Positions 53,377 to 63,863 are shown, counted from the first letter of the stretch. The stretch is 64,000 nucleotides of DNA from Paenibacillus woosongensis (GCF_030122845.1 NZ_CP126084.1:1674001-1738000), one strand, 5' to 3'. Numbers and translations: made by a program. Notes: a model not told the origin generated them from the letters alone.

Positions 53377-53475
53377 ATCAGAAACGGTGGCGCAGGGTCA
53401 TGGTTTAGAGAAAATTAAAAAAACCGCTTAGAGAAAAAAAGAAAATTCAAAAGGGGTAAGGGGGTATGCGAAATC

Positions 53476-54714
53476 ATGATGGACACCATTTTGATATCGT
53501 TGCAAATCGTACTGGCCATTGTTGGGGTGTATCAATTTGGTTTGGCATTGTTCGGGATGTACAAGAAAAAGAAAAAGGTACACTTCCCGCCGACGAAGTC
53601 TTTTGCGGTGCTTGTCGCAGCGCATAACGAGGAGACTGTAGTCGGGGCCTTGATGGAAAATTTGAAGCAGTTGAACTATCCGAAAGAGCTTTATGACGTG
53701 TTTGTCATTTGCGATAACTGTACCGACAGAACGGTAGATATCGTGCGCAGCCACGGCATGACCGCTTGCGTCCGCACCAACGAGAACCTGCGGGGCAAGG
53801 GCTATGCGATCGAATGGATGCTGAAGCAGCTTTGGAAAATGCCGCGCCAATATGATGCGGTCGTCATGTTCGACGCCGATAACCTGGCGCATCCGGATTT
53901 CCTTAGCGAAATGAATAATGATCTATGCTCCGGCGCCCGCGTCATTCAAGGCTATATCGATACGAAGAATCCGGAGGATTCCTGGATCACTGCCGCTTAC
54001 GGCATTTCTTACTGGTACTGCAATCGGCTGTGGCAGCTGTCGCGGCATAATTTGGGCCTGGCCAACTTCCTCGGCGGAACGGGCATGTGCTTTGAGACCG
54101 AACTCCTTAAGGAAATCGGGTGGGGAGCAACGAGCCTGGTCGAAGACCTTGAGTTCACAATGCGCTGCGTCGAAAAGGGAGTACATCCCGTGTTCAATTA
54201 CGACGCGAAGCTGTTTGACGAGAAGCCGCTGACCTTTAAGGCGTCAGCGCGCCAGCGCCTGCGCTGGATGCAGGGGCACTTTACGGTGGCCCGCCGCTAC
54301 TTCTTCCCGCTTCTCTGGCAGAGCATCAAGGAGCGGAGTATGGTGAAGCTGGACATGGCTCTGTACGGTGTGAACGTATATATCGTGCTGCTCACGTTCC
54401 TGCTAACCGCTTTGATATGGGTCGACCAATCGTTCTTTAACGGTCCGAATTTCGCTACGTTGTACGGATACCTGCCGCTATGGGTGTCGTTCATCGCGAT
54501 TGCGGCTAACGTGTTTATTTTTCTGGCGGCAATGGTGCTGGAGGAGGTCAAGTCGAAGAAGGTATATGCCTATCTCGTCTTATTCCCGCTGTATCTGATT
54601 TCGTGGTGGCCGATTACTTTCTATGCGTTCTTTACGCAGAACAATAAACAGTGGAGCCATACCGAGCATACACGTGTCGTTCGGTTGGAGGAAGTTCAAA
54701 GCAAGCAAGGATGA
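53476..54714 (+). CDS. Membrane glycosyltransferase, GT2 family
   Basis: 412 residues. One N-terminal membrane segment, a GT-A domain with AVLVAAHNEETVV, the DxD motif in MFDADNLAHPDF, LGGTGMCFETELL, the acid EDLEFTMR and the processivity motif QRLRWMQGH (QxxRW type), then about three C-terminal membrane segments. The Q(R)xRW motif suggests a polysaccharide synthase or lipid-linked glycosyltransferase. The start is ATG 53476 or 53479; AAGGGGG is 12 to 15 bases upstream. Product unknown; the next operon has its own promoter. Confidence 0.9.
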   Translation: MMDTILISLQIVLAIVGVYQFGLALFGMYKKKKKVHFPPTKSFAVLVAAHNEETVVGALMENLKQLNYPKELYDVFVICDNCTDRTVDIVRSHGMTACVRTNENLRGKGYAIEWMLKQLWKMPRQYDAVVMFDADNLAHPDFLSEMNNDLCSGARVIQGYIDTKNPEDSWITAAYGISYWYCNRLWQLSRHNLGLANFLGGTGMCFETELLKEIGWGATSLVEDLEFTMRCVEKGVHPVFNYDAKLFDEKPLTFKASARQRLRWMQGHFTVARRYFFPLLWQSIKERSMVKLDMALYGVNVYIVLLTFLLTALIWVDQSFFNGPNFATLYGYLPLWVSFIAIAANVFIFLAAMVLEEVKSKKVYAYLVLFPLYLISWWPITFYAFFTQNNKQWSHTEHTRVVRLEEVQSKQG

Positions 54715-54717
54715 TGC

Positions 54718-54746
54718 TTGACTACTGTTTGATCGTGTGGTAAATT
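54718..54746 (+). promoter_or_regulatory. Promoter of infC-rpmI-rplT
   Basis: TTGACT at 54718-54723, 17-base spacer, TAAATT at 54741-54746, just after the GT2 stop codon. Confidence 0.8.
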
Positions 54747-54751
54747 ATTTA

Positions 54752-54905
54752 AGCATGGAACAAATAAATGGATTGTAAGTAGAGGCGCTGTCTTCTCACC
54801 TGACCGATGATGTCGGCTGGTTTTGATCCGATGATTTATGAATGTTTATATTCATGATGACTTGATGATCAATTTGGGATGCAGGCGATGCCTGCATCCC
54901 TTTTT
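54752..54905 (+). ncRNA. L20-type autoregulatory leader
   Basis: About 150-base leader with the segment TAAGTAGAGGCGCTGTCTTC and a GACCGATG...GTCGG hairpin, ending in the terminator GGGATGCAGGC-gat-GCCTGCATCCC plus T-run at 54876-54905. In Bacillus a similar leader lets L20 stop transcription of infC-rpmI-rplT; the same gene order follows here. Confidence 0.85.
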
Positions 54906-54958
54906 AATTTTTACAATTGAGGTTGCAGCAGACCGAAAATTCTAAGTGGAGGTGTAGA

Positions 54959-55471
54959 ATTATCAGTAAGGAACATTTGATCAATGATGAGATACGGGCG
55001 AAAGAAGTCCGTTTGGTAGGCGCTGAAGGTGAACAAATCGGCATCAAGCCGATCCGTGAGGCACTGCAAATGGCCATCGATCTGAATCTGGATTTGGTGA
55101 ACGTGGCGCCGACGGCTAAGCCGCCGGTATGCCGGATTATGGATTACGGCAAATTCCGTTACGAGCAGCAGAAGAAAGAGAAGGAAGCCCGTAAGAATCA
55201 AAAGACAGTGGATATCAAGGAAGTATGGTTCCGCGCGAACATCGAGGAGCATGACTTCCAGACCAAACTCCGCAATGTGATCAAATTTTTGAAGGATGGC
55301 GACAAAGTGAAATGCTCGGTGCGTTTCCGTGGCCGCGAAATTACGCATGCTGATATCGGGAAGAAAATCCTGGACCGCGTCAAAGACGAGGTTGCGGACA
55401 TTTCCTCGATCGAGCGGATTCCCAAGCTGGAAGGCCGCAGCATGATTATGATTTTGGCACCGAAAAATTAA
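54959..55471 (+). CDS. infC: Translation initiation factor IF-3, ATT start
   Basis: 170 residues. IF-3 keeps 50S off 30S and proofreads the start codon. The protein begins (M)ISKEHLINDEIRAKEVRL; the only fitting start is ATT at 54959, 6 bases after TGGAGG, the classic non-AUG start through which IF-3 controls its own synthesis. The N-domain, a Lys-rich linker (QQKKEKEARKNQK) and the C-domain (DFQTKLRNVIKFL; RFRGREITH) are intact. First gene of infC-rpmI-rplT. Confidence 0.95.
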   Translation: MISKEHLINDEIRAKEVRLVGAEGEQIGIKPIREALQMAIDLNLDLVNVAPTAKPPVCRIMDYGKFRYEQQKKEKEARKNQKTVDIKEVWFRANIEEHDFQTKLRNVIKFLKDGDKVKCSVRFRGREITHADIGKKILDRVKDEVADISSIERIPKLEGRSMIMILAPKN

Positions 55472-55544
55472 GAGCCGCTTGCGTAAGCCCGCTCGCCGGA
55501 AGCTTTCGCGAAGTTGTGCCCACAAACTTTGAGGGGGAAGTACA

Positions 55545-55745
55545 ATGCCTAAAATGAAAACCCACAGCAGCCTGAAAGGCCGCTTCAAAATTACAGGATC
55601 GGGTAAAGTTAGACGTTACAAAGCGAACCGCAACCACCTGCTGTCCCACAAGTCGAACCGTCGCAAACGCGTTCTGGCAAACAGCCCTGTAGCTTACGCT
55701 GGGGACGTTAGACGTTTGAAACAGCAACTTGCAAATCTGAAGTAA
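55545..55745 (+). CDS. rpmI: Ribosomal protein L35
   Basis: 66 residues, MPKMKTHSSLKGRFKITGSG at the start with the basic NHLLSHKSNRRKRVL segment; normal full length. GAGGGGG precedes the ATG. Second gene of the IF-3 operon. Confidence 0.97.
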   Translation: MPKMKTHSSLKGRFKITGSGKVRRYKANRNHLLSHKSNRRKRVLANSPVAYAGDVRRLKQQLANLK

Positions 55746-55775
55746 TTCACTTAAATTTCTGGGAGGTTTATTGAT

Positions 55776-56135
55776 ATGGCAAGAGTAAAAGGCGGATTCG
55801 TTGTTCGTCGTCGTCATAAAAAAGTATTGAAGCTTGCTAAAGGTTACTTTGGCTCGAAACACCGCATTTTCAAAACAGCTAACGAGCAGGTTATGAAATC
55901 CCTGCTGTATGCATACCGTGACCGTCGCACGAAAAAACGCGATTTCCGCAGATTGTGGATCGTTCGTATTAATGCTGCAGCTCGTCTGAACGGACTGACT
56001 TACAGCAAATTGATGCACGGCTTGAAACTGGCTGAGGTGAACATCAACCGCAAAATGCTGGCTGACCTCGCCGTTAATGATCTGAACGCATTTAACTCTT
56101 TGGCTGCAGTGGCTAAAGAGAAAATCAACGCGTAA
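55776..56135 (+). CDS. rplT: Ribosomal protein L20
   Basis: 119 residues, [20 protein letters not shown] at the N-terminus and [20 protein letters not shown] in the C-domain; normal length. L20 assembles the 50S subunit and is the repressor acting on the leader of this operon in Bacillus. GGGAGG precedes the ATG. Confidence 0.97.
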   Translation: MARVKGGFVVRRRHKKVLKLAKGYFGSKHRIFKTANEQVMKSLLYAYRDRRTKKRDFRRLWIVRINAAARLNGLTYSKLMHGLKLAEVNINRKMLADLAVNDLNAFNSLAAVAKEKINA

Positions 56136-56153
56136 GTATTGCGCTAACGCACA

Positions 56154-56187
56154 AACAGGCACCCCTTTGGGGTGCCTGTTTTTTTGT
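56154..56187 (+). terminator. Terminator of infC-rpmI-rplT
   Basis: AACAGGCACCCC-ttt-GGGGTGCCTGTT followed by T-run. Confidence 0.95.
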
Positions 56188-56314
56188 GCTTGCAGCGGCC
56201 AGAGGCGGGGCGGAAGAATGTTTTTTTCGTGCAAGGCGATGGTGGAAGCGAATAGAGCGGCCGGTGAATACACTGGCATGAAGCAAGCTAATTCTATTCA
56301 AGGAGGAGAATGAA

Positions 56315-56641
56315 GTGAATAAACCGGTTACGCGTAAAGAAGCCGCAAAATATGTTGGCAAAAATATAACCGCCGTGAAAAAGGATGGAACCATCGTTAC
56401 GGGAAAATTGGTCAAAATCAGCGGGAACCGCTTGATCGTGCGCCAGCCGGGCAAGAAGGTGAAGACGAAAGCGTTTGTTCCGCTCGTCTTGTTTGACTTA
56501 CTCGCAATTGGAACGTCTCCCTTCGGTTTTGGCTTTGGCGGATTTCCTTTCGGTCATGGCCACGGAGGATACGGAGGATACGGAGGATATGGAGGTTACG
56601 GAGGTTACGGAGGTTACGGTTATCCCTACGGCTTTTTCTAA
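56315..56641 (+). CDS. Small protein with SH3-like N-part and Gly-Tyr repeat tail
   Basis: 108 residues. The first about 50 resemble a small beta-barrel/LSm-like segment (GKNITAVKKDGTIVTGKLVK, NRLIVRQPGKKVKTKAFVPL). The tail is glycine-rich, with GYGGYGGYGG repeated and ending YPYGFF. GTG at 56315 follows AAGGAGGAG. Gly-Tyr tails occur in spore-coat or surface proteins of Bacillales, but I do not know this family. Single gene. Confidence 0.75.
   Translation: MNKPVTRKEAAKYVGKNITAVKKDGTIVTGKLVKISGNRLIVRQPGKKVKTKAFVPLVLFDLLAIGTSPFGFGFGGFPFGHGHGGYGGYGGYGGYGGYGGYGYPYGFF
56565..56625 (+). repeat. GGAGGATAC/GGAGGTTAC 9-bp-type repeats coding Gly-Gly-Tyr
   Basis: Six to seven nearly identical 9-base units (GGAGGATAC, then GGAGGTTAC) in frame. 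Confidence 0.85.
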
Positions 56642-56662
56642 AGCCTAACAGGAAGCTAAAGC

Positions 56663-57118
56663 TTAAAGGCGCAGCAGCAGCCTTTTTTCCAGCTCAAAGC
56701 ATCGCGAAACAGGGATATATCTCATGGTTTCATAGCCGGACTTTTGGTAAAACAGGTGGGCCCGGGTATTCTCCTGGTCCACCAGAACTTTTGCCTTGGT
56801 GCACCCTCTGGAACCGGCTAAATTTTCGGCATGCGCCATCAGGGTTTTGCCGTGGCGTTTCCGCTGATGCTGGGAGGCTACGGCCATCATGTCGATGTAC
56901 AGCAGCTCCCCGTGGATCAAGAAGTGGATAAAAGCGACGGGATCGGCCTCATAATAAGGAGAAGTAACCAGCGTTATCCCCTGAGTGAGACGCCTGGGAA
57001 TATCCCGAATTGCTTTTTCCAACTCCGGCCGGGACATGCTCGAATGAGGGACAAGCTCCTTTTTGACAAGATTGATAATGACGGGATCATCCTGCTTGGG
57101 TCTTCTATAACGAATCAT
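56663..57118 (-). CDS. GNAT family N-acetyltransferase
   Basis: 151 residues. The acetyl-CoA site is in AVASQHQRKRHGKTLMAHAENLA (Q/RxxGxA-type with Arg-Lys-Arg-His-Gly), followed by AKVLVDQENTRAHLFYQKSGYE. ATG at 57118 has GGAGGAG 9 bases upstream. Single gene, divergent from the ilv T-box region. Substrate unknown. Confidence 0.85.
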   Translation of the reverse strand: MIRYRRPKQDDPVIINLVKKELVPHSSMSRPELEKAIRDIPRRLTQGITLVTSPYYEADPVAFIHFLIHGELLYIDMMAVASQHQRKRHGKTLMAHAENLAGSRGCTKAKVLVDQENTRAHLFYQKSGYETMRYIPVSRCFELEKRLLLRL

Positions 57119-57366
57119 TCGCCAGCACTCCTCCTTGAGCTGATTGAAGGGCATTTTAATATATCATATGAAGCAGCGGGGCAAATGGTTTCCTGACACG
57201 AAATGAGGCGAAGTTGAAAGCTGAAGGAGGTTAATTGCTTTTGAGGAGGAATATGGAAAAGGACAGCCTTGATAAAAGGCGGAAAGCAAAAACCTTTTAT
57301 CCCTGCAATTCAGCAGTGTGATGAGGTGTTTCGGGCCAGTGTCTGAAAACATATGGCAAAAGGGTA

Positions 57367-57396
57367 TTGACTCTATGCGCGAACTAATCATATAAT
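57367..57396 (+). promoter_or_regulatory. Promoter of the ilv operon
   Basis: TTGACT at 57367-57372, 18-base spacer, TATAAT at 57391-57396, just before the T-box leader. Confidence 0.88.
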
Positions 57397-57402
57397 GTGT
57401 CT

Positions 57403-57758
57403 AAACATTTTAACGTTCATAGCTTATCGGCGATGAAGAGGACGAAGGTTTAAGGGCTCTTTGCTCAGAGAGTGGATGGATTTGCTGAGACCACCCACCA
57501 ATATCCCTTAAATGCGAGCTCACCTCGGAGCTGTTTTCCTGAAAAGCGAAGCTGCGGATACCATGATAAACTCCGCTTCGAGCCTATTAGGGAAAATCGT
57601 CAGGCCTGCGTTAAAGGCCACGAGTAAGGAATTTGCTGTCCCTACTCGTCAAGGCTCGGTGCTGTGAGGTACCGGGTAAAAATGGGTGGTACCACGGAAG
57701 CGATAACCTTTCGTCCCTCGGAACAGGAGACTGTTCTGGCGGGCGGAAGGTTTTTTTT
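57403..57758 (+). promoter_or_regulatory. T-box leader, Leu (CTC) specifier, before ilvBNC
   Basis: Stem I is formed by GAGG...TTTAAGGG pairing with CCCTTAAA...CCTC; the internal loop presents CTC at 57519-57521 followed by A, so uncharged tRNA-Leu(GAG) is the expected effector. The T-box core AATGGGTGGTACCACGG at 57681-57697 can pair with the tRNA acceptor end. The terminator CCTTTCGTCCC...GGGCGGAAGG with eight T ends at 57758. Leucine shortage should raise ilvBNC transcription. Confidence 0.93.
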
Positions 57759-57804
57759 GTTGTATTTCTTTAGAAATACTTAAATTTTGGAAGGAGGATG
57801 ACTG

Positions 57805-59550
57805 ATGAGCGCGCAAATACCAGCAGTGCGGTCTACAGAACAATTACGTGAGAAATGGATGAAACCAGAAGTCATTACGGGATCAGAAATATTGCTACGG
57901 AGCTTGGTGCTAGAAGGTGTCGAATGCGTCTTCGGTTACCCGGGCGGGGCCGTATTGTATATCTACGATGCGTTGTATGGCTTCAAGGATTTCCATCACT
58001 TGCTGACAAGACACGAGCAGGGAGCGATTCATGCGGCTGACGGCTATGCACGGGCAAGCGGCAAAGTAGGTGTATGTATCGCAACTTCGGGACCGGGGGC
58101 GACGAACACAGTCACCGGAATCGCAACGGCGTTTATGGACTCGGTTCCTCTCGTGGTCATTACCGGGAATGTCGTATCCAGCCTGATCGGAACGGATGCC
58201 TTCCAGGAAGCAGATATTACCGGCATCACGATGCCGATTACGAAGCATAGCTACTTGGTGCGCAGTGTAGAAGAGCTGCCGCGAGTCATTCACGAAGCGT
58301 TCCACATTGCTAATACGGGACGCAAAGGCCCGGTATTGATCGACATTCCGAAGGATGTATCCGCAGACAAGACCCTGTTTGAACCGGTTCAGAGCATTAA
58401 CCTTCGCGGCTACAACCCTAAGGTCGTACCGAACCAGCATCAACTGGAGAAGGTAGCGGCAGCGATCAAGGAAGCGGAGCGTCCGGTCATTCTTGCCGGC
58501 GGCGGGGTTGTCTACTCCGGGGGGCATGAAGAGCTGCTTGAGTTCGTAACCCGGACGGAAATTCCGATCACAACGACGCTTCTGGGCCTTGGCGCATTTC
58601 CGAGCGGCAATCCGCTATGGATGGGGATGCCGGGAATGCACGGTACGTACACGGCTAACCAAGCCATTCAGAATTCCGATTTGCTGATCAATATCGGGGC
58701 CCGGTTCGATGATCGCGTTACCGGACGGCTTGACGGATTTGCTACTCATGCTAAAGTAGTACACATCGATATCGATCCTGCGGAAATCGGCAAGAACGTG
58801 AAGACGGACATTCCGGTAGTTGGCGATGTGAAGACAGTACTTGAACTCCTCAATCCGCTAGTGAGTCGCAGTGACAAAGCGGATGCCTGGAGAAGCCAGA
58901 TCAGCCAATGGATGGCCGACAAGCCTTACAAGTACAAGGATTCCGATACGGTGCTTAAGCCGCAATGGGTTATTGAACTGCTGAACGATACGACGAAGGG
59001 CGAAGCGATCGTGACGACGGATGTCGGACAGCATCAGATGTGGGCGGCACAGTACTACAAGTTCAATCAGCCGCGCTCCTGGATCACTTCCGGCGGCCTC
59101 GGCACGATGGGCTTCGGATTTCCGTCAGCGATCGGGGCGCAAATGGCCCATCCGGACCGGCTCGTCATTTCGATCAACGGTGACGGCGGCATGCAGATGT
59201 GCGCGCAAGAGCTTGCGATCTGCGCCATCAACAACATTCCGGTCAAGGTTGTCGTGATCAACAACCAGGTGCTTGGCATGGTTCGACAGTGGCAAGAGCT
59301 CATTTACGAGAATCGTTACAGCCATATCGATCTGGCCGGCAGCCCGGATTTTGTAAAATTGGCAGAGGCATACGGCGTTAAAGGATTGCGGGCTTCGAAC
59401 AAGGAAGAAGCCAAGCAAGCCTGGAAGGAAGCGATGGAGACGCCGGGACCTGTGCTGGTGGAATTCGTGGTCAGCAAAGAGGAAAACGTGTATCCGATGG
59501 TTACCCAGGGTTCCACCATTGATCAAATGCTGATGGGGGACTGTGAATAA
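57805..59550 (+). CDS. ilvB: Acetolactate synthase large subunit
   Basis: 581-residue TPP enzyme making acetolactate and acetohydroxybutyrate for Val, Leu and Ile. VFGYPGGAVLYIYDAL with the catalytic Glu further on in LTRHEQGAIHAADGYARA, the FAD-binding middle domain, and the TPP-Mg motif GDGGMQMCAQE...NNQ are present. GGAGGATGACTG precedes the ATG. Its TAA overlaps the ATG of ilvN. Controlled by the Leu T-box. Confidence 0.97.
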   Translation: MSAQIPAVRSTEQLREKWMKPEVITGSEILLRSLVLEGVECVFGYPGGAVLYIYDALYGFKDFHHLLTRHEQGAIHAADGYARASGKVGVCIATSGPGATNTVTGIATAFMDSVPLVVITGNVVSSLIGTDAFQEADITGITMPITKHSYLVRSVEELPRVIHEAFHIANTGRKGPVLIDIPKDVSADKTLFEPVQSINLRGYNPKVVPNQHQLEKVAAAIKEAERPVILAGGGVVYSGGHEELLEFVTRTEIPITTTLLGLGAFPSGNPLWMGMPGMHGTYTANQAIQNSDLLINIGARFDDRVTGRLDGFATHAKVVHIDIDPAEIGKNVKTDIPVVGDVKTVLELLNPLVSRSDKADAWRSQISQWMADKPYKYKDSDTVLKPQWVIELLNDTTKGEAIVTTDVGQHQMWAAQYYKFNQPRSWITSGGLGTMGFGFPSAIGAQMAHPDRLVISINGDGGMQMCAQELAICAINNIPVKVVVINNQVLGMVRQWQELIYENRYSHIDLAGSPDFVKLAEAYGVKGLRASNKEEAKQAWKEAMETPGPVLVEFVVSKEENVYPMVTQGSTIDQMLMGDCE

Positions 59551-60044
59551 TGACGACGACAATGACAAGCCATACGATAGCCGTATTAGTGAATGATCAG
59601 CCAGGAGTCCTGCAGCGCGTTTCCGGCCTGTTCGGCCGTCGCGGGTTTAATATCGAGAGCATCACTGTGGGCCAGTCCGAGGAAGAAGGATTGTCCAGGA
59701 TGGTCATCGTGACCCAAGGCGACGACAAAACGCTGGAACAAATTGAGAAACAATTGTATAAACTCATCGATGTTATTAAAGTGGTTAACCTTAGCTCCAA
59801 GCCGATGGTCGCCCGCGAACTGGCGCTGATCAAAGTGAAATCCGAGCCGGCGGAGCGCCCGGAAATCATGGGCGTAGTCGAGACCTTTCGCGCCGCTGTT
59901 GTCGATATCGGGACAAACAGCATGATCGTCCAGGTCGTCGGCGATACGGAGAAGATTGATGCGATGATCGAGCTGCTCCATCCTTACGGTATTCGCGAGC
60001 TGTCTCGTACAGGAGTCACCGCGATGATCCGCGGCAACGCATAA
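59550..60044 (+). CDS. ilvN: Acetolactate synthase small (regulatory) subunit
   Basis: 164 residues with an N-terminal ACT domain (IAVLVNDQPGVLQRVSGLFGRRGFNIESI) that binds valine, and a C-terminal ALS_ss domain. Overlaps ilvB as TAATG, so the two subunits are made in step. Confidence 0.96.
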   Translation: MTTTMTSHTIAVLVNDQPGVLQRVSGLFGRRGFNIESITVGQSEEEGLSRMVIVTQGDDKTLEQIEKQLYKLIDVIKVVNLSSKPMVARELALIKVKSEPAERPEIMGVVETFRAAVVDIGTNSMIVQVVGDTEKIDAMIELLHPYGIRELSRTGVTAMIRGNA

Positions 60045-60069
60045 GACGAGTTTTACCATCATTTCCATC

Positions 60070-60140
60070 GGTGAGCGGGTGCTTGAAGGGATCTCCCGGC
60101 AAGGACGGGACGCATGGTCCTTTGAAGCACCCGCTCATCA
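60070..60140 (+). other. Large hairpin between ilvN and ilvC
   Basis: TGAGCGGGTGCTTGAAGG pairs with CCTTTGAAGCACCCGCTCA-like sequence around about 30 bases that hold a smaller stem (TCCCG/CGGGA). No T-run follows. Probably an RNA stability or processing element that sets different ilvBN and ilvC levels (inference). Confidence 0.7.
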
Positions 60141-60206
60141 AGGGGATAGAATCTAATATAAGGGAGCCCGCCAATGGCGGCCCCGTAAATTTTAGGAGGG
60201 CTATAA

Positions 60207-61202
<996 letters not shown>

Positions 61203-61221
61203 TTATTCATACTTACAAATC

Positions 61222-61252
61222 AAGCCGTGGAGATAACTCCGCGGCTTTTTTG
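61222..61252 (+). terminator. Terminator of the ilvBNC operon
   Basis: AAGCCGTGGAG-ataa-CTCCGCGGCTT followed by T-run. Confidence 0.92.
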
Positions 61253-61354
61253 CGCCCGCCAGATCATATCGCGCTTATGTGTTTAAATCCAGTCGGATTA
61301 GCTTATCCTAAAGGGGAACGGAGCAGAAATTTAACCAAAGGAGATCAAACCAGC

Positions 61355-62461
61355 ATGAAGAACAACGTTAAATCGATTACTTCCCCTAAGAAATACATTA
61401 CCGGAAAAGGACTTCTTGCGAGCTTTAATGAATACATGCAGTTCTTTGGCGACAGCGCCTATATCGTTTGCGACGAGTTCATTCTGGAGCGCGCCCGGCA
61501 GGAGGCGGGGAAATCCATCGAGGAGGGCGGCAATAAAGCTGTATTTGAAAAGTTCAACTATGAATGCACGAAGGAAGAAATCAACCGCCACCGCGAGCTG
61601 GCCCGCAAAGCAGGAGCCAACATCATCGTTGGCATCGGCGGCGGCAAGACGCTCGATACCGCCAAGGCGACGGCGTATTATGAGAAGCTGCCGGTCGTTA
61701 TTTTCCCTACGATCGCCTCTACCGATGCTCCATGCACTGCACTTGCGGTCATATACAAGAAGGATGGCTCCTTCGACGAGTATCTGTTCCTGCCAAGTAA
61801 CCCGGACATCGTGTTGGCAGATACCGGAATATTGGCCGCAGCTCCGCCGCGTTTTTTTGCGGCTGGCATCGGCGATGCTTTGGCGACATATTTCGAAGCC
61901 CGGGCCTGCTATCAGTCATTTGGCGACAACTTGGCGTTGATGAAGCCGTCGACGACAGGACTCGGATTAGCACGGCTATGTTACGAGACTCTGATCGAAA
62001 ATGCGGTAAAGGCCCAGCGGGCCGTAGAGCAGGGTGTAGCGACCAAGGCCGTGGAGGATACGATAGAGGCAACGATTTACCTGAGCGGCGTCGGCGCCGA
62101 ATCAGGCGGTTTGGCCGCAGCCCATGCAATTCATAACGGCATGACCGCCGTTCCGTCGCTTCATAAGGCGCAGCATGGGGAGAAGGTCACCTTTGGGCTG
62201 CTTGCCCAGCTTGTGCTGGAAAATGCTCCAAAGGAGGAGCTGGAGACAGTGATCGGCATCGTGAAAGGGGTCGGCCTTCCTCTAACCTTAAAGGATCTCG
62301 GCGTAACCAAATTCGTCGAGGAGGAATGGCGCCAGGTGGCCGAGGCGGCCTGTGCGGAAGGTGATACGATGGGAAATATGCCATTCCCGGTCACCCCGGA
62401 TGACGTGTATAATGCCATTGTGGCGGCCAATGCGATCGCAGAAGCGTACCGCGGTGAGTAA
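61355..62461 (+). CDS. gldA: Glycerol dehydrogenase (iron/zinc-type)
   Basis: 368-residue NAD-dependent enzyme oxidising glycerol to dihydroxyacetone. The NAD-binding GIGGGKTLDTAKA and FPTIASTDAPCTALAVIY, and metal ligands Asp in AGIGDALATYFEA and His in AAHAIHNGMTA and HKAQHGEKV, are present. AAGGAG precedes the ATG at 61355; a longer frame from 61250 lies partly in the ilvC terminator. It sits between ilvC and leuB as its own unit. Confidence 0.92.
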   Translation: MKNNVKSITSPKKYITGKGLLASFNEYMQFFGDSAYIVCDEFILERARQEAGKSIEEGGNKAVFEKFNYECTKEEINRHRELARKAGANIIVGIGGGKTLDTAKATAYYEKLPVVIFPTIASTDAPCTALAVIYKKDGSFDEYLFLPSNPDIVLADTGILAAAPPRFFAAGIGDALATYFEARACYQSFGDNLALMKPSTTGLGLARLCYETLIENAVKAQRAVEQGVATKAVEDTIEATIYLSGVGAESGGLAAAHAIHNGMTAVPSLHKAQHGEKVTFGLLAQLVLENAPKEELETVIGIVKGVGLPLTLKDLGVTKFVEEEWRQVAEAACAEGDTMGNMPFPVTPDDVYNAIVAANAIAEAYRGE

Positions 62462-62490
62462 TCCTCTGCCATGAAGTCAATGTAATTTTC

Positions 62491-62527
62491 AGGGATGATC
62501 CGCTACAGGCGGATATAATCCCTTTTT
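62491..62527 (+). terminator. Terminator of gldA
   Basis: AGGGAT-ATCCGC-taca-GGCGGAT-ATCCCT followed by T-run. Confidence 0.88.
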
Positions 62528-62651
62528 GTGTTATAGCTAAAACCTATAGCATTAATAGATTCTATATCTTTGTTTATCCTTACCCGTTATGTTACAACTA
62601 GAAGAAGAGTATTGTTCGAAGAGTATAGTGATGAAGAGGGAGTTGTAAGTC

Positions 62652-63731
62652 ATGACAGAAGTGAAGAAAATTGCGGTTATCGCTGGAGATGGAATCGGCC
62701 CTGAGGTTGTAGCTGAAGCAGAAAAAGTCCTCAAGCGTACGGAGGAAGTGTTCGGTTACCGTTTTGAGACGGAGCATGCTTTGTTTGGAGGCATTGCGAT
62801 TGATGAGAAAGGCACTCCGCTGCCGCAGGAAACCTTGGAAATTTGTCAGCGTGCCGACGCTGTTCTGCTTGGGGCAGTTGGCGGTCCAAAATGGGACAAC
62901 AATCCGAAGGAGCTTCGTCCGGAGACAGGGCTGCTTGGCATCCGCAAAGCGCTGGGATTGTTCTCGAACCTTCGTCCGGCAGTTGTGTTCGATTGCCTGA
63001 AGGATGCTTCCACACTGAAACCGGAAGTGCTTGAAGGAACCGATTTGATGGTTGTTCGCGAACTGACAGGCGGTATTTATTTCGGTGAGAAATTCCGCCG
63101 CGAAACCGAGAACGGGCAGGAAGCCGTGGACACTTGCGCATACAATGTAAACGAAGTGGAGCGCATCGTGCGCCAGGCGTTCGAGATTGCCCAGAAACGC
63201 CGCAAGAAACTGGCTTCTGTCGATAAGGCCAACGTTCTGGAGACTTCACGCCTATGGCGCGAAGTCGTCAACCGGGTTGCTCCCGAATATCCGGATGTTG
63301 AACTGGAACATGTGCTTGTAGACAATTGTGCGATGCAGCTGCTGCGCCGTCCAGCCAGCTTCGACGTTATCGTCACGGAGAACATGTTCGGCGATATTCT
63401 TAGCGATGAAGCAGCGATGCTGACCGGTTCGATCGGTATGCTCTCGTCCGCATCCCTAGGGGAAGGCAGCTTCGGTCTGTATGAGCCTGTGCACGGTTCT
63501 GCGCCTGACATTGCCGGACAGAACCTGGCGAACCCGATCGCGACGATTTTGTCCGTCGCTCTGATGTTCCGTCTGACCTTTGGTTACGCCGATGCCGCAG
63601 ATGCTATCGAGGCAGCGGTAGCCGAGGTATTGGACGCGGGTCACCGTACCGGGGATATTGCGGTCGACAAGAGCAAAGCCATCGGCACGAAAGAAATGGG
63701 AGACCTGATTGTAGCGGCTATCCGCAAATAG
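62652..63731 (+). CDS. leuB: 3-isopropylmalate dehydrogenase
   Basis: 359-residue NAD-dependent enzyme of leucine synthesis. [18 protein letters not shown] at the start, substrate-binding Arg residues in [12 protein letters not shown] and the C-terminal [22 protein letters not shown] with [21 protein letters not shown] are intact. GAGGGAG precedes the ATG. It is separated from ilvBNC by gldA and two terminators and has only about 120 bases of leader, too short for a T-box. leuA, leuC and leuD are not in the window. Confidence 0.96.
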   Translation: MTEVKKIAVIAGDGIGPEVVAEAEKVLKRTEEVFGYRFETEHALFGGIAIDEKGTPLPQETLEICQRADAVLLGAVGGPKWDNNPKELRPETGLLGIRKALGLFSNLRPAVVFDCLKDASTLKPEVLEGTDLMVVRELTGGIYFGEKFRRETENGQEAVDTCAYNVNEVERIVRQAFEIAQKRRKKLASVDKANVLETSRLWREVVNRVAPEYPDVELEHVLVDNCAMQLLRRPASFDVIVTENMFGDILSDEAAMLTGSIGMLSSASLGEGSFGLYEPVHGSAPDIAGQNLANPIATILSVALMFRLTFGYADAADAIEAAVAEVLDAGHRTGDIAVDKSKAIGTKEMGDLIVAAIRK

Positions 63732-63820
63732 AGTTCTAAGTTTATAACCGGAGGCCGCTGGCATCCGAAGTGGACTGGAACGAAGCGATAATAACTTGAG
63801 CTTTTGAACGGAATAATGAT

Positions 63821-63863
63821 GTCCCCTGTCTGGCTGTTTGACCAGAGGCAGGGGGCTTTTTTT
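63821..63863 (+). terminator. Terminator of leuB
   Basis: GTCCCCTG-TCTGG and CCAGA-CAGGGGGC stem followed by seven T. Confidence 0.88.

Noticed and set aside
53209..53418. 69-codon frame before the GT2 gene
   Set aside because: It spans the attenuator-like hairpin, has no SD, and no family resemblance.
62528..62651. T-box before leuB
   Set aside because: Only about 120 bases are available and neither the T-box core nor a suitable terminator is present.
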